Under the pieces are notes generated by a model. The model saw only the letters and a list, made by a program, of their open reading frames with translations. It was not told the DNA's origin and ran no database searches. The translations under genes were made by a program, and so were the position numbers. A DNA stretch of 64,000 nt from G965204755 sp965243415 (lineage in GTDB: Bacteria > Acidobacteriota > Vicinamibacteria > Marinacidobacterales > Marinacidobacteraceae). Below are positions 8,941-18,132 of the stretch, piece after piece (position 1 is the first letter of the stretch; the number at the start of each line of letters is the position of its first letter). The stretch is from contig OZ251549.1 of NCBI GenBank assembly GCA_965243415.1, forward strand, positions 620,001 through 684,000. Reading direction: 5' to 3'.

Positions 8941-9198
8941 GTGGTTCGTTACCTCCTCCTCCTGCTCGGCGCGGTGTTCCTCCGGATGCTCTGGCGGGGG
9001 GCGCGGGCGATGCTGCTGAACCGGGCGCAGTCGCCGTCGGTGGGCGGGGGAACGGCGGCGCCGCCGGGCGCGGACTTCCGCGGGGCGGTGGTGCGCTGCG
9101 AGCAGTGCGACCTCCATGTGCCCGAAGGGAAGGCGCTGAGCGCGGACGGACGCACCTACTGCTCGGAGCCCTGCCGCGCTGCGGCGGCGGAGGCCTGA
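8941..9198 (+). CDS. PP0621-like small membrane-anchored zinc-ribbon protein
   Basis: An 85-residue protein starting at GTG. It has an N-terminal hydrophobic helix (RYLLLLLGAVFLRML) and a C-terminal pair of cysteine knuckles, VRCEQCDLHVPE then YCSEPCR. This layout is that of the PP0621 family of short proteins with unknown function. The cysteines probably bind zinc on the cytoplasmic side. It follows the TPR gene after 21 bp and may be co-transcribed. Confidence 0.68.
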   Translation: MVRYLLLLLGAVFLRMLWRGARAMLLNRAQSPSVGGGTAAPPGADFRGAVVRCEQCDLHVPEGKALSADGRTYCSEPCRAAAAEA

Positions 9199-9282
9199 GT
9201 CGGTGGCGGCAGCCGCGTCCGCTCCCGCTTCGTCCGGCGCGGGGATTCCGTCGGCAGCGACGCCGATCCCGGCCCCGACCGC

Positions 9283-9999
9283 GTGAAGAAGCAGATCCCC
9301 GGGTTCGTGGACCGGGACACCCGGTTCCGGCAGTCGCGGGCCGCCGCCATCCGGGAGCGGGAGGTGGAAAAGATCACGAAGGCGCTCTGCGAGGCGGCCG
9401 GCGGACTCGCCGAGCGCGGGCTCATCGTGGCCCGCGAAGGGAATGTGAGCGCGCTGCTGCCCGGCGGGGAAGAGATCCTGGGGACCGCCGCCGGGACGAG
9501 GAAGGGCGAGACCACGCCGGGGAAGTTGGTGCGGTGCGACCGGCAGGGGAACAAGACCGACGGCGTGGGGCGGGTGTCCACGGAGATCCGGATGCATCTG
9601 GCGTTGTACGAGCGCCGCCCGGACATCGCGGCGGTGGTGCATGCGCACCCAAAGACCGCGACCGCCTTCGCCGCCGCCGGGATCCCGCTCGACCCGCCGG
9701 TGCTCGCCGAGACGGTGGCGATCGTGGGCCGGGTGGCGCTGGCCGACTACCACCCGCCGGGCTCGGCGGAACTGGCCGCGGAAGTGGCGGAGCGGGCCCT
9801 CGGGGCCGACGCGGTGCTGCTCGCGAACCACGGCGCGGTGACCGTGGGGCGGGATCCGACGGAAGCCTTCGAGCGGATGGAGACCCTGGAGCGCTCCGCC
9901 GAGATCGTGCTGGCGGCGCGGCGGCTCGGCGGCGCCCGGCCGCTGCCGGAGGACGAGGTGGCGCGGCTGCTGGCGGCGCGGCGCCCGGCGTCTCCGTAG
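9283..9999 (+). CDS. class II aldolase/adducin family protein
   Basis: A 238-residue zinc-dependent aldolase of the fuculose-phosphate aldolase type, which cleaves phosphorylated sugars reversibly. Visible features are the phosphate-binding loop region GNVSALLPG (53-61), the catalytic Glu in STEIRMH (101), the zinc ligands HAH at 120-122 and the third His in ANHG (183). The start is GTG at 9283; a later GTG is possible because the first about 25 residues are not conserved. The substrate cannot be assigned and no sugar kinase or isomerase is adjacent. Confidence 0.8.
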   Translation: MKKQIPGFVDRDTRFRQSRAAAIREREVEKITKALCEAAGGLAERGLIVAREGNVSALLPGGEEILGTAAGTRKGETTPGKLVRCDRQGNKTDGVGRVSTEIRMHLALYERRPDIAAVVHAHPKTATAFAAAGIPLDPPVLAETVAIVGRVALADYHPPGSAELAAEVAERALGADAVLLANHGAVTVGRDPTEAFERMETLERSAEIVLAARRLGGARPLPEDEVARLLAARRPASP

Positions 10000-10029
10000 G
10001 GCCGTGGGCGCCCGCGGCCGGCGGAAGCG

Positions 10030-11787
10030 GTGACCCGGCGGCCGGCGGCGGTCGCGCTGACGCTGCTGGCGCTCGCGGCGCCGATCGCGCCGGGTGCGGC
10101 GGTCGCGGGCGCTTCGCCGGCGGCCGGCGTCCAGTTCCGTTTCACCGAACGCGCCGAGGCCGCCGGGGTGCGATTCCGGCACCGGCGGGGCGCCCGCGGC
10201 GGGCGGCATCCGGTGGAGACCATGGGTTCCGGGGTGGCGGTGCTGGACTACGACGGGGACGGCGCCGCGGACCTGTTCTTCGTCCAGGGCGGGGAGGTGC
10301 CGGGGACCGGGGCAGTTCCCGGCGGCGCCGGGGCCGCGCGGGCGCCGGGCGCGCTGTTCCGGAACGACGGGAACGGCCGGTTCACCGAAGTGAGCGCCGC
10401 CGCGGGGTTCGGCGAGCCGCCGGCGGGAGTCGCCGCCGGGTTCGGGATGGGCGCGGTGGCCGCGGACTTCGACGACGACGGCGACCCCGACCTGCTCCTC
10501 ACCCGCGCCGGGCCGGACCTGCTCTACGAGAACCGGGGGGACGGGACCTTCGCCCCGCACCCGGCGTCGCCGCTGCCGGCGTCCTCCGTCCGGGGACTGC
10601 CCGGGGGCTGGAGCGCGAGCGCAGCGTTCTCCGACCTCGATGCCGACGGCGACCTGGATGTGTTCGTGACCCGGTATCTCGACTGGTCGGCGGCGAACAA
10701 CCCGGAGTGCGCCCGGGTGGTGCGCGGCGAGCGGCTGACCTCCTACTGCCTGCCGGACGCCTTCTCCGGCGTGCCCGACCTGCTCTACGAGAACCGGCGG
10801 GGCGACTTCGTGGAGGTCTCGGAAGCCGCCGGGGTGGCGCTCCCGACCGGGAAGGGGCTGGGGGTCGTCGCCGCGGACCTGGTCGGCGATCCGCTGCCGG
10901 ACCTGTATGTGGCGAACGACACCGTGCCGAACTTCCTGTTCGAGAACCGGGGCGATCTGCGGTTCCGGGAAGTCGGGCTCCCGGCGGGTCTCGCCTACGA
11001 CGGGGACGGGAACGCCCTGGCCGGGATGGGGATCGCGGTGGCCGATCTCGAACCGGACGGCGATCCGGACCTCTTCGTGACGAACTTCGCCGGGGAGGCG
11101 AACACGCTCTACCTGACGAGCCGGCGCGGCTTCTTCGACGATGCGTCGTTCCCCTCCGGGGTGGGGCGGCCCTCGCTCCCGCTGCTGGGGTTCGGCGCAG
11201 TGTTCGCCGACCTGGACCGCGATGGCCTGCCCGATCTCTGCGTGACGAACGGGCATGTGCTGGACAACGCCGAGCGGCTGTTCGCGGACGCCGCCTACCG
11301 TCAGCCGGACGGGTGTTTCGCGAACCGGGGCGGGGGCCGGTTCGAGCGGGTCTGGACCGCCGCGGCGCCGTCGGTCGGCCGGGGTCTCGCCGCCGGGGAC
11401 TTCGACGGTGACGGCCGGGTGGATCTGGTCGGGTCGCGCTCCGGCGAACCGGCGGCGCTCTACGCGAACCGGACCCCGGGCGGCGGACGGAGCGCCGTCC
11501 TGTTCCTGGTGGGCCGCGAGTCGAACCGGGACGCCGTGGGCGCGGCAGTGCGGGTGTCGTCGGGTTCCTCCGAGCAGGTCTTCTTCGTCACCGCCGGCGA
11601 CAGTTACCTGTCCACTTCGGAACGCGCCGTCCGCATCGGCCTCGGCCCCCCGGACGCTCCTCTGCCGGGCGCCGCCTCCGTCCGCTGGCCCTCCGGCCGG
11701 ACGCAGCCGCTCGGCCCGCTCACCCCCGGCGCCTTCCTCGTCCTCGAAGGCCTCGGAATCCTGCGCCTCCCGGCCGTAAGTCGTTGA
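10030..11787 (+). CDS. CRTAC1-type FG-GAP/VCBS propeller with C-terminal ASPIC/UnbV domain
   Basis: A 585-residue secreted protein. A Sec signal peptide (TLLALAAPIAPGAAVAGA) is followed by repeated calcium-binding blocks of the DYDGDGAADLF, DFDDDGDPDLLL and DLDADGDLDVF type that form an integrin-like beta propeller. The C terminus (SYLSTSERAVRIGLG ... VRWPSGRTQPL) is the ASPIC/UnbV domain. Such proteins are extracellular or periplasmic and of uncertain role; calcium-dependent binding is likely. The start is GTG at 10030. Its last codons overlap a copy of the dispersed core CGTAAGTCGTTGAT. Confidence 0.85.
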   Translation: MTRRPAAVALTLLALAAPIAPGAAVAGASPAAGVQFRFTERAEAAGVRFRHRRGARGGRHPVETMGSGVAVLDYDGDGAADLFFVQGGEVPGTGAVPGGAGAARAPGALFRNDGNGRFTEVSAAAGFGEPPAGVAAGFGMGAVAADFDDDGDPDLLLTRAGPDLLYENRGDGTFAPHPASPLPASSVRGLPGGWSASAAFSDLDADGDLDVFVTRYLDWSAANNPECARVVRGERLTSYCLPDAFSGVPDLLYENRRGDFVEVSEAAGVALPTGKGLGVVAADLVGDPLPDLYVANDTVPNFLFENRGDLRFREVGLPAGLAYDGDGNALAGMGIAVADLEPDGDPDLFVTNFAGEANTLYLTSRRGFFDDASFPSGVGRPSLPLLGFGAVFADLDRDGLPDLCVTNGHVLDNAERLFADAAYRQPDGCFANRGGGRFERVWTAAAPSVGRGLAAGDFDGDGRVDLVGSRSGEPAALYANRTPGGGRSAVLFLVGRESNRDAVGAAVRVSSGSSEQVFFVTAGDSYLSTSERAVRIGLGPPDAPLPGAASVRWPSGRTQPLGPLTPGAFLVLEGLGILRLPAVSR

Positions 11788-11788
11788 T
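11775..11788 (+). repeat. dispersed-repeat core (copy A)
   Basis: CGTAAGTCGTTGAT matches the core of the longer elements at 20558, 56818 and 57302. Here it spans the last codons and stop of the CRTAC1 gene, directly before the type III Mod gene. The outer parts of the element are not recognisable. Confidence 0.4.
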
Positions 11789-11858
11789 TCCCCGATGTCC
11801 GCCGGGTTCGAAAATCCATGACAGTTTCTGGCCGATCCATCCGCTACGATCCTTCCCG

Positions 11859-14800
11859 ATGAGCGATCCGGCGGCATCCCGGGGCGGTCGGAACGATGCC
11901 GGCCCCGCCTCCGAAGTCCGCGCGCGGTTCGAGCGGCTCCGCGCCCTGTTGCGGCAGATGTTGCAATTGGACCGGGGCGATCTGGACTTCGGCCTCTACC
12001 GGATCATGAGGATGAAGTCGGCAGAGGTTTCCGCCTTCCTCGACGACGACCTCCTCCCCCAGATTCGGAGTGCGCTCCGCCGCGCCGGCGAACCGGGCAG
12101 CGCTGCCGCGTCCGAAGGCGAGGTCTATCGGCACCTCGCCGAGTTCTTCTCCCGTTACTACGACGAAGGGGACTTCTTCTCCCGGCGGCGCCGCGCGGAC
12201 GGCCGGCGCCCGACCTATCTCCTTCCGTACGACGGAGAAGAGATCAAACTGCACTGGGCGAACGCCGACCAGCACTACATCAAGACCGCGGACAACTATT
12301 CCTCCTATGCGTTCTCCGTCGGCGCGGAGGCCGGGCGTCGCGTCCGATTCGACCTCGTCGCCGCCGAGAACGACCGGGACAACATCAAGCCGGCGAACGG
12401 CAACGGCCTGCGATTCCTCCTCTCGCGGCGCGGCGGCGGCGTGGCCGTGAACGACGGCGCCCTCACGGTTTCCTTCGAACACCGTTCGTTGTCCGCAGCG
12501 GAGAAGAAGAAGTGGCCCGGGAACGGGATCCATCAGCAGGCGCGGCTCAACGAGGACGCGGTCACCCGGATTCTCGGCGCCGTCCCCGAAGAGTGGGCGA
12601 CGCCGCTCTCGGCGCCGGCGCCGACGGACGCGAACGGCGGGCGCACGGTGCTGGCGCAACACCTCGACCGGTACACCTCCAAGAACAGTTTCGATTACTT
12701 CATCCACGACGACCTGGGCGGTTTCCTGCGGCAACAGTTGGACCTCTACCTGAACACGGAAGTCCTGAGGCCGGACGATCTCGAACAGGGCGGCACGACG
12801 AGTCTGGAACGCGCGCTGGCGCAACTCCGCGCCGTGCGGCAGATCGGCCACAAGATCATCGCCTTCCTGGCCCAGTTGGAAGACTTCCAGAAGCGGCTCT
12901 GGCTCAAGAAGAAGTTCGTGCTCGAGAGCCACTGGTGCGTCTCCCTCGACCGCGTTCCCGAGGCGCTCCGGGCAGAGGCCGCCTCGAATGCGCGACAGCG
13001 GGAGGAATGGGTCCGGCTGTTCTCCATCGACGAAATCCGCCCCGACCTCGGGAACGGCGGGGTCCGTTTTTCGGAGCCGCTCACCGGCGAGTTCCTGCAC
13101 GCCCACCCGTTCCTGGTGCTGGACACCCGGCACTTCGACCGGGAGTTCACCGACCGGCTGCTCGAATCCCTCTCGGACGCCGGGCCGCTCGAGGAGCAGC
13201 AGGACGGTCTCCTCGTCCACGGGGAGAACTACCAGGCGCTCAACCTGCTCCGGGCCCGATACGGAGGACAGGTGGACTGCGTCTATATCGATCCGCCCTA
13301 CAACACCGGCTACTCGGAGATCCTCTACAAGAACACCTTCAAGCACTCTTCCTGGCTGTCGCTGATGCAGGGGCGCCTGAGGCTCAGCCGGGAGTTGGCG
13401 ACCGCCACCGGCTCCCACATCGTGGCGATCGACGAGAACGAGCAGGAGCGCCTCGGGCTGCTGCTGTCCGAAGTGTTCCCGGACCACGAGAAGATCTGCG
13501 CCTCGGTGGTGCACAACAAGAAAGGCATCCAGGGATCGTTCTTCTCCTATGTGCACGATTCCCTCTTCTTCTGCATTCCTCCGGCCCTGGGGGAGACGAA
13601 CCCGCTGCCGATACCCGAAGCGGAGCGGCGGTTCGAGAACCTTCGCAAGTGGGGGAGGGAGTCCGAGCGCCGGACGGCCCGGAACTGTTTCTATCCCATC
13701 GAAGTGAAGGACGGCCGCATCGCGTCGTTCGGGGAGGTCTGTCCCGAGGACTTCCATCCGGGGCGGGCCAATGTCGAGAACGGTGACTCGATCCTGGTGT
13801 ATCCGGTGGATGCGAAGGGCGACGAGCGGAAGTGGCGGTACGCGCGGGACTCGGTGGAGCGGATCCGCCATCTCCTGCGGGTCAAGACGGTGGACCGGAC
13901 CGGCGAGATCCAGATCGAGAAGTGCCGGAGCGAACGGCAGGTCAAGACCGTCTGGGACGACTCCCGGTACATCGCCGGCGACTACGGAACGCGGTGGCTC
14001 ACCCACCTGGGCCTGAAGGTCGAGGAGAATCTCTACCCGAAGTCCCTGCATGCGGTCGCGGATGCGGTGGCCCTGGTGTGCGGAGAGGGCGCGACCGTTC
14101 TGGACTACTTCGCCGGATCGGGGACGACCGGCCACGCGGTGATGGAGTTGAACCGGGAGGACGGCGGGCGCCGGAGGTTCGTCCTGGTCGAAGTGGGAGA
14201 CCACTTCGACGCGGTGCTGCTCCCGCGGCTCAAGAAGATCGCCTACTCGCGCGGGTGGAAGGACGGGCAGCCGGCAGCGACGGACGGGAGGAGCCAGGTG
14301 TTTCGGTATGTCCGGCTGGAATCGTACGAGGACACCATGGACAGCCTGGAATCGGCGGGAGAGGACGGCCGGCCACCGGCGCTGCCGGGAAAAGACGCCG
14401 CGTTCCGGGAGGACTACCGGCTTCGCTATTTCCTCGGCGAAGAGACCGCCGGGAGCGCCTGTCTCGCCGGTCGGGAGTTCCGGGATCCGTTCCGGTACAC
14501 GCTCTCCGTGGTGCGCGGCGGGATTCGGCGCGAGGTCGCGGTGGATCTGCCGGCGACCTTCGATCTGCTCCTCGGCCTCCGGGTGGAGTGGCGGCGCCGG
14601 ATCGCCGGCGTGCTGGCGGTGGCCGGGGCGGACCGCGAAGGCCGCCGGACGCTGATCCTCTGGCGGAATGTGGACGAGATCCCCCGGCCCGCGCTGGACG
14701 CGTGGTTCGAGACGAATCGAGGCGCCGTGCCCGATGCGACCGAAGTCATCTACGCGAACGGAGACCACTGCCTGAACGCGCTGCGCCGGACGGACGAGGC

Positions 14801-14864
14801 CTGGGTCGCCCATCCCCTGGAGGCGAGGTTCCGGACGCTGATGTTCGGGGACGAGGCCCGATGA
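11859..14864 (+). CDS. type III-like DNA methyltransferase (Mod), long form
   Basis: A 1001-residue adenine-specific methyltransferase, about 1.5 times the usual Mod length because of a roughly 440-residue N-terminal extension. The catalytic motif DPPYNTGYSEI starts at Asp478 and the SAM motif DYFAGSGTTGHA at Asp749, with the target-recognition region between them. The C terminus (from about 830) is a further domain of unknown role. The stop overlaps the ATG of the downstream helicase-nuclease (ATGA at 14861). Unlike the left defence island, the gene contains no ACGT, so it appears adapted to this genome. A TACGAT box at 11845 is a possible -10 element. Confidence 0.9.
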   Translation: MSDPAASRGGRNDAGPASEVRARFERLRALLRQMLQLDRGDLDFGLYRIMRMKSAEVSAFLDDDLLPQIRSALRRAGEPGSAAASEGEVYRHLAEFFSRYYDEGDFFSRRRRADGRRPTYLLPYDGEEIKLHWANADQHYIKTADNYSSYAFSVGAEAGRRVRFDLVAAENDRDNIKPANGNGLRFLLSRRGGGVAVNDGALTVSFEHRSLSAAEKKKWPGNGIHQQARLNEDAVTRILGAVPEEWATPLSAPAPTDANGGRTVLAQHLDRYTSKNSFDYFIHDDLGGFLRQQLDLYLNTEVLRPDDLEQGGTTSLERALAQLRAVRQIGHKIIAFLAQLEDFQKRLWLKKKFVLESHWCVSLDRVPEALRAEAASNARQREEWVRLFSIDEIRPDLGNGGVRFSEPLTGEFLHAHPFLVLDTRHFDREFTDRLLESLSDAGPLEEQQDGLLVHGENYQALNLLRARYGGQVDCVYIDPPYNTGYSEILYKNTFKHSSWLSLMQGRLRLSRELATATGSHIVAIDENEQERLGLLLSEVFPDHEKICASVVHNKKGIQGSFFSYVHDSLFFCIPPALGETNPLPIPEAERRFENLRKWGRESERRTARNCFYPIEVKDGRIASFGEVCPEDFHPGRANVENGDSILVYPVDAKGDERKWRYARDSVERIRHLLRVKTVDRTGEIQIEKCRSERQVKTVWDDSRYIAGDYGTRWLTHLGLKVEENLYPKSLHAVADAVALVCGEGATVLDYFAGSGTTGHAVMELNREDGGRRRFVLVEVGDHFDAVLLPRLKKIAYSRGWKDGQPAATDGRSQVFRYVRLESYEDTMDSLESAGEDGRPPALPGKDAAFREDYRLRYFLGEETAGSACLAGREFRDPFRYTLSVVRGGIRREVAVDLPATFDLLLGLRVEWRRRIAGVLAVAGADREGRRTLILWRNVDEIPRPALDAWFETNRGAVPDATEVIYANGDHCLNALRRTDEAWVAHPLEARFRTLMFGDEAR

Positions 14865-17800
14865 AGAGGCCGCGGCGCGGCCCGGCGCTCCGGGATCGCC
14901 TGGTGCTGCTCCCGTTCGTCTGCCGGGAGTTCGGCTACGAGTCGGTCGCGCAGATGCTGGATCTCCTGCGGGAGGTGCGGCCGGATTTCGAGGTTACCGA
15001 GGGCAGCGGCTTCGCGCAGGCGCTCCGCCTCATGGCGCCGCCGGCGCCCCCCCGGGTGAGCGAGAGCGAACTGCGCCAGTACGACGCCAACATCGCCGGA
15101 CTCGGCGAACGCCTGCGGATGACGGGAGGCAGCGGCCGCTCCTGGAAGCCGCACCAGTACCTGGCGCTCCTGTTCACGGAGCGCTACCTGGATCGCTGGT
15201 TCACCGACGCGGACGCCCTCTGCCGCGACCTGAATCGGGCGAAACGGCTCGGGCCGGGCGCGGCGCGATCGGTCCCCGACTACCGCCCCGACGATCTGCG
15301 GGTGATGGCGATACAGAGCGCCACCGGTTCGGGCAAGACGCTGGTGATGCAGGGCAATCTCCTCCAGTACCGGCGCTACCTGCGCTCGGCGGGGGGACGG
15401 CTGAACAACATCATCCTCCTGACCCCGAACGAACAGATGTCCGAGCAGCACGAGCGCGACTTCCGGACGAACGGGATCGCGGCGCGTCGGTTCTCGCCGT
15501 CGACGCCCCCGGCGCTGCATTCCACGGTGGAGATCCTGGACCTCAACAAGTTGGCGGAGCGGTCGGGCGTCAAGCGCGTGGCGGTGCAGGATTTCGGCGA
15601 TGACAACCTGGTGCTGGTGGACGAAGGGCACCTCGGAGCCTCCGGCCGGGTGTGGCGGCAGCGGCGGGAAGAGTTGGCGCGGGGCGGCTTCACCATGGAG
15701 TACTCGGCGACCTTCAACCAGGTCGTGCGGCAGGACGACGACCTCCGGGATTCCTACGCCAGGAGTCTGCTCTTCGACTACACCTACCGACAGTTCCACG
15801 CCGACGGCTACGGCAAGGACTACACGATCTCCAATCTCCCGGCGGGCATGGAAGACGCGAACAGCGACCGGTACCTGCTCGGATGCCTGCTGACCTTCTA
15901 CCAGCAGTGCCGGCTGTTCCGGGACCGCGGATCGCAGTGGCGCGAATTCCACCCGGCGCGCCCGCTGTGGGTGTTCCTCGGCAAGACGGTACAGGGGTCG
16001 AGCCGGACCGATCGCGAGGCGCGCTCCGATGTCGTCCGCATCGTGGACTTCCTCGGGAGGGTGCTGGCGCGCGGAGACGCGATCCGGCCGATGCTGGAGA
16101 GCCTGCTCTCCGGCGACTCCGGACTGCGCGATCCGAGCGGGGACGGAGACTACTTCGGCTCGCGCTTCCGACATCTCGACGGCGAATGCCCCGACGCTCT
16201 CTACGCGGACCTCTGCCGGACGCTGTTCCACGGCCCCGGGCGGCTCCGCGTGGTCTATCTCGCCTCCGGGGACGGAGAGTTGCACCTGCGGACCGCCGAC
16301 CACGACCCCTTCGGCGTCGTGAATGTCGGTGACTCGGCGGCGCTGTACCGGTTGCTCGAGCAGCGGGCGAATCCGGACTTCGACCTGGAACGGAACGCGG
16401 GTTTCACCGAGCCCCTGTTCCGGCAGGTGGACCGACCCGATTCCACGGTGACCGTCGTCGTCGGCGCCCGGCGCTTCATCGCCGGCTGGAACAGTTGGAG
16501 GGTGAGCACGATGGGGCTCATGCATGTCGGTGTCCGGGAGGGGCCGGAGATCATCCAGATGTTCGGCCGGGGCGTACGCCTGAAGGGCTGGCGGATGAGC
16601 CTCAAGCGCCACCGGGAGAGCGGAGCGCCCGTTCCGACGGACAGCGAGGCATTGTCGGAACTGGAAACCCTGCACATCTACGGCCTTCGGGCGAACTACA
16701 TGGAGGCCTTCCGGGAGATCGTGCAGGAAGAGGGGATCGTCCGCGAACCGACGCCGCTGCCCGTGACCTGGAACTTCGCCCGGAGGACGGACCTGAAGAT
16801 GGTTCGGCTTCGACCGGAACGCGGCTACGCATACTCCGACGAGCGGCCCCGGCTGCCCGGCCCGTCGGAAGCCGGCCGCCCCTTCGTGGAGATGGACCTG
16901 TATTCGCAGCCCCAGTCCACCGAGTCTCCCGGCGCGGTCCCGGCGGCGATCGCGCCGCCGAGCGAACGGAACTCGGTGCGACTCTCACCGGAATTCTCGA
17001 GTTTCTTCCGGCGGCTGCGCATCTACGACGAGTTGCTGGCCCGGAAACTCCGGCGGGGCTGGCACAATCTCGTCATCGACCGCGGGACCGTGGACGCCCT
17101 GCTCGACGACAACGACTGGTACGACTTGCGGATGTCGGAACCGCGCGTGCGGGCCGACGGCTTCGCGGGAGTGCGCCGGCTGGAAGATCTCGCGGTGTCG
17201 CTGCTCGAAGAGTACGCGGAGGCGTTCTGGCGGAAGAGTCGCCGGGCCTGGGAACACGAGCGGCTCCAGGTGGTGGAGCTGGATGCCGACGATCCGAACC
17301 ATCTCCGGGAGTACCGACTCTCCGTGGACGCCCGGGAAACGGAATTGGTGGAGGATGTCCGCCGTCTCTCGGAGGGCGTGGAGAACGCGCGTGTCCCGGG
17401 GCTCTTCCGGTTGATGGCGCGGGAACACGCCTACCAGCCGCTGCTCTATGCGGACGAGAAGTGCCGGGTCACCGTCCAGCCGGCGCCGCTGAATCGGAGC
17501 GAACGCGATGTGGTCATGAGTCTGGTTTCGATCGCCCGGACGCAGCCGGCATGTCTGCGGGGACGGGAACTGTTCCTGATCCGGAATCTCACGCGGGGTC
17601 GGGGAGTCTCGTTCTTCGACGACTTCTCCTACTACCCGGATTTCATCCTGTGGCTGAAGAACGACGCGGACCAGCATGTCGTGTTCCTGGACCCGAAGGG
17701 GCTGGCGCGTTACGGACGGAGGGAGCGGAAGAAGGTGCAACTGCATACGGAGATCCGCCGGATCGAGCAGAAGATCCGGACGACGGATCCGACCCTCTTC

Positions 17801-17974
17801 CTCCACTCCTATGTACTGTCGGTGACGCCGCCGGAACGGATCGGGGAAGAAGGCGTCTCGCGCGCCGAATGGGAGGCGAGAGGCGTCCACTTCCTTTCGC
17901 GGCCGGACTGCCTGAGCGGCGTCATCACGCATGCGCTGGATTCCCGGGGAGGAGCGGCGGGTTCGACGGCGTAG
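14861..17974 (+). CDS. type III-like restriction enzyme (Res), DEAD/DEAH helicase plus PD-(D/E)xK nuclease
   Basis: A 1037-residue partner of the upstream Mod. Walker A ATGSGKT ends the loop at residues 156-160 (GSGKT), the helicase motif II is DEGH at 254-257, and the C-terminal nuclease site is YPDF (Asp927) followed by FLDPKG (Asp944, Lys946). Together with Mod it would form an ATP-dependent restriction complex that translocates or slides between sites and cuts nearby. The overlapping start couples its translation to Mod. It is the last gene of the pair; the next gene (Rieske oxygenase) begins after 158 bp. Confidence 0.9.
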   Translation: MKRPRRGPALRDRLVLLPFVCREFGYESVAQMLDLLREVRPDFEVTEGSGFAQALRLMAPPAPPRVSESELRQYDANIAGLGERLRMTGGSGRSWKPHQYLALLFTERYLDRWFTDADALCRDLNRAKRLGPGAARSVPDYRPDDLRVMAIQSATGSGKTLVMQGNLLQYRRYLRSAGGRLNNIILLTPNEQMSEQHERDFRTNGIAARRFSPSTPPALHSTVEILDLNKLAERSGVKRVAVQDFGDDNLVLVDEGHLGASGRVWRQRREELARGGFTMEYSATFNQVVRQDDDLRDSYARSLLFDYTYRQFHADGYGKDYTISNLPAGMEDANSDRYLLGCLLTFYQQCRLFRDRGSQWREFHPARPLWVFLGKTVQGSSRTDREARSDVVRIVDFLGRVLARGDAIRPMLESLLSGDSGLRDPSGDGDYFGSRFRHLDGECPDALYADLCRTLFHGPGRLRVVYLASGDGELHLRTADHDPFGVVNVGDSAALYRLLEQRANPDFDLERNAGFTEPLFRQVDRPDSTVTVVVGARRFIAGWNSWRVSTMGLMHVGVREGPEIIQMFGRGVRLKGWRMSLKRHRESGAPVPTDSEALSELETLHIYGLRANYMEAFREIVQEEGIVREPTPLPVTWNFARRTDLKMVRLRPERGYAYSDERPRLPGPSEAGRPFVEMDLYSQPQSTESPGAVPAAIAPPSERNSVRLSPEFSSFFRRLRIYDELLARKLRRGWHNLVIDRGTVDALLDDNDWYDLRMSEPRVRADGFAGVRRLEDLAVSLLEEYAEAFWRKSRRAWEHERLQVVELDADDPNHLREYRLSVDARETELVEDVRRLSEGVENARVPGLFRLMAREHAYQPLLYADEKCRVTVQPAPLNRSERDVVMSLVSIARTQPACLRGRELFLIRNLTRGRGVSFFDDFSYYPDFILWLKNDADQHVVFLDPKGLARYGRRERKKVQLHTEIRRIEQKIRTTDPTLFLHSYVLSVTPPERIGEEGVSRAEWEARGVHFLSRPDCLSGVITHALDSRGGAAGSTA

Positions 17975-18132
17975 TCGGGCCGACCTTCGATCCGTGCGGG
18001 GCGCGACCTCCGGGGGGCCGATTCGCGGTCGGGAAAGTGTGGGACCAAGAGCGTCGCGGGATGTCTCGGGAAGTTCCCGGCCCGGCCGCGGCACGGTCGC
18101 TACACGGCGGGTAGGCCCGCGGGAGACGAGTC

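Noticed and set aside
7594..11877. 1427-codon open frame on the minus strand
   Set aside because: It is a shadow of the glycosyltransferase, TPR, aldolase and CRTAC1 genes; its composition is Arg/Pro/Gly-rich and has no domains.
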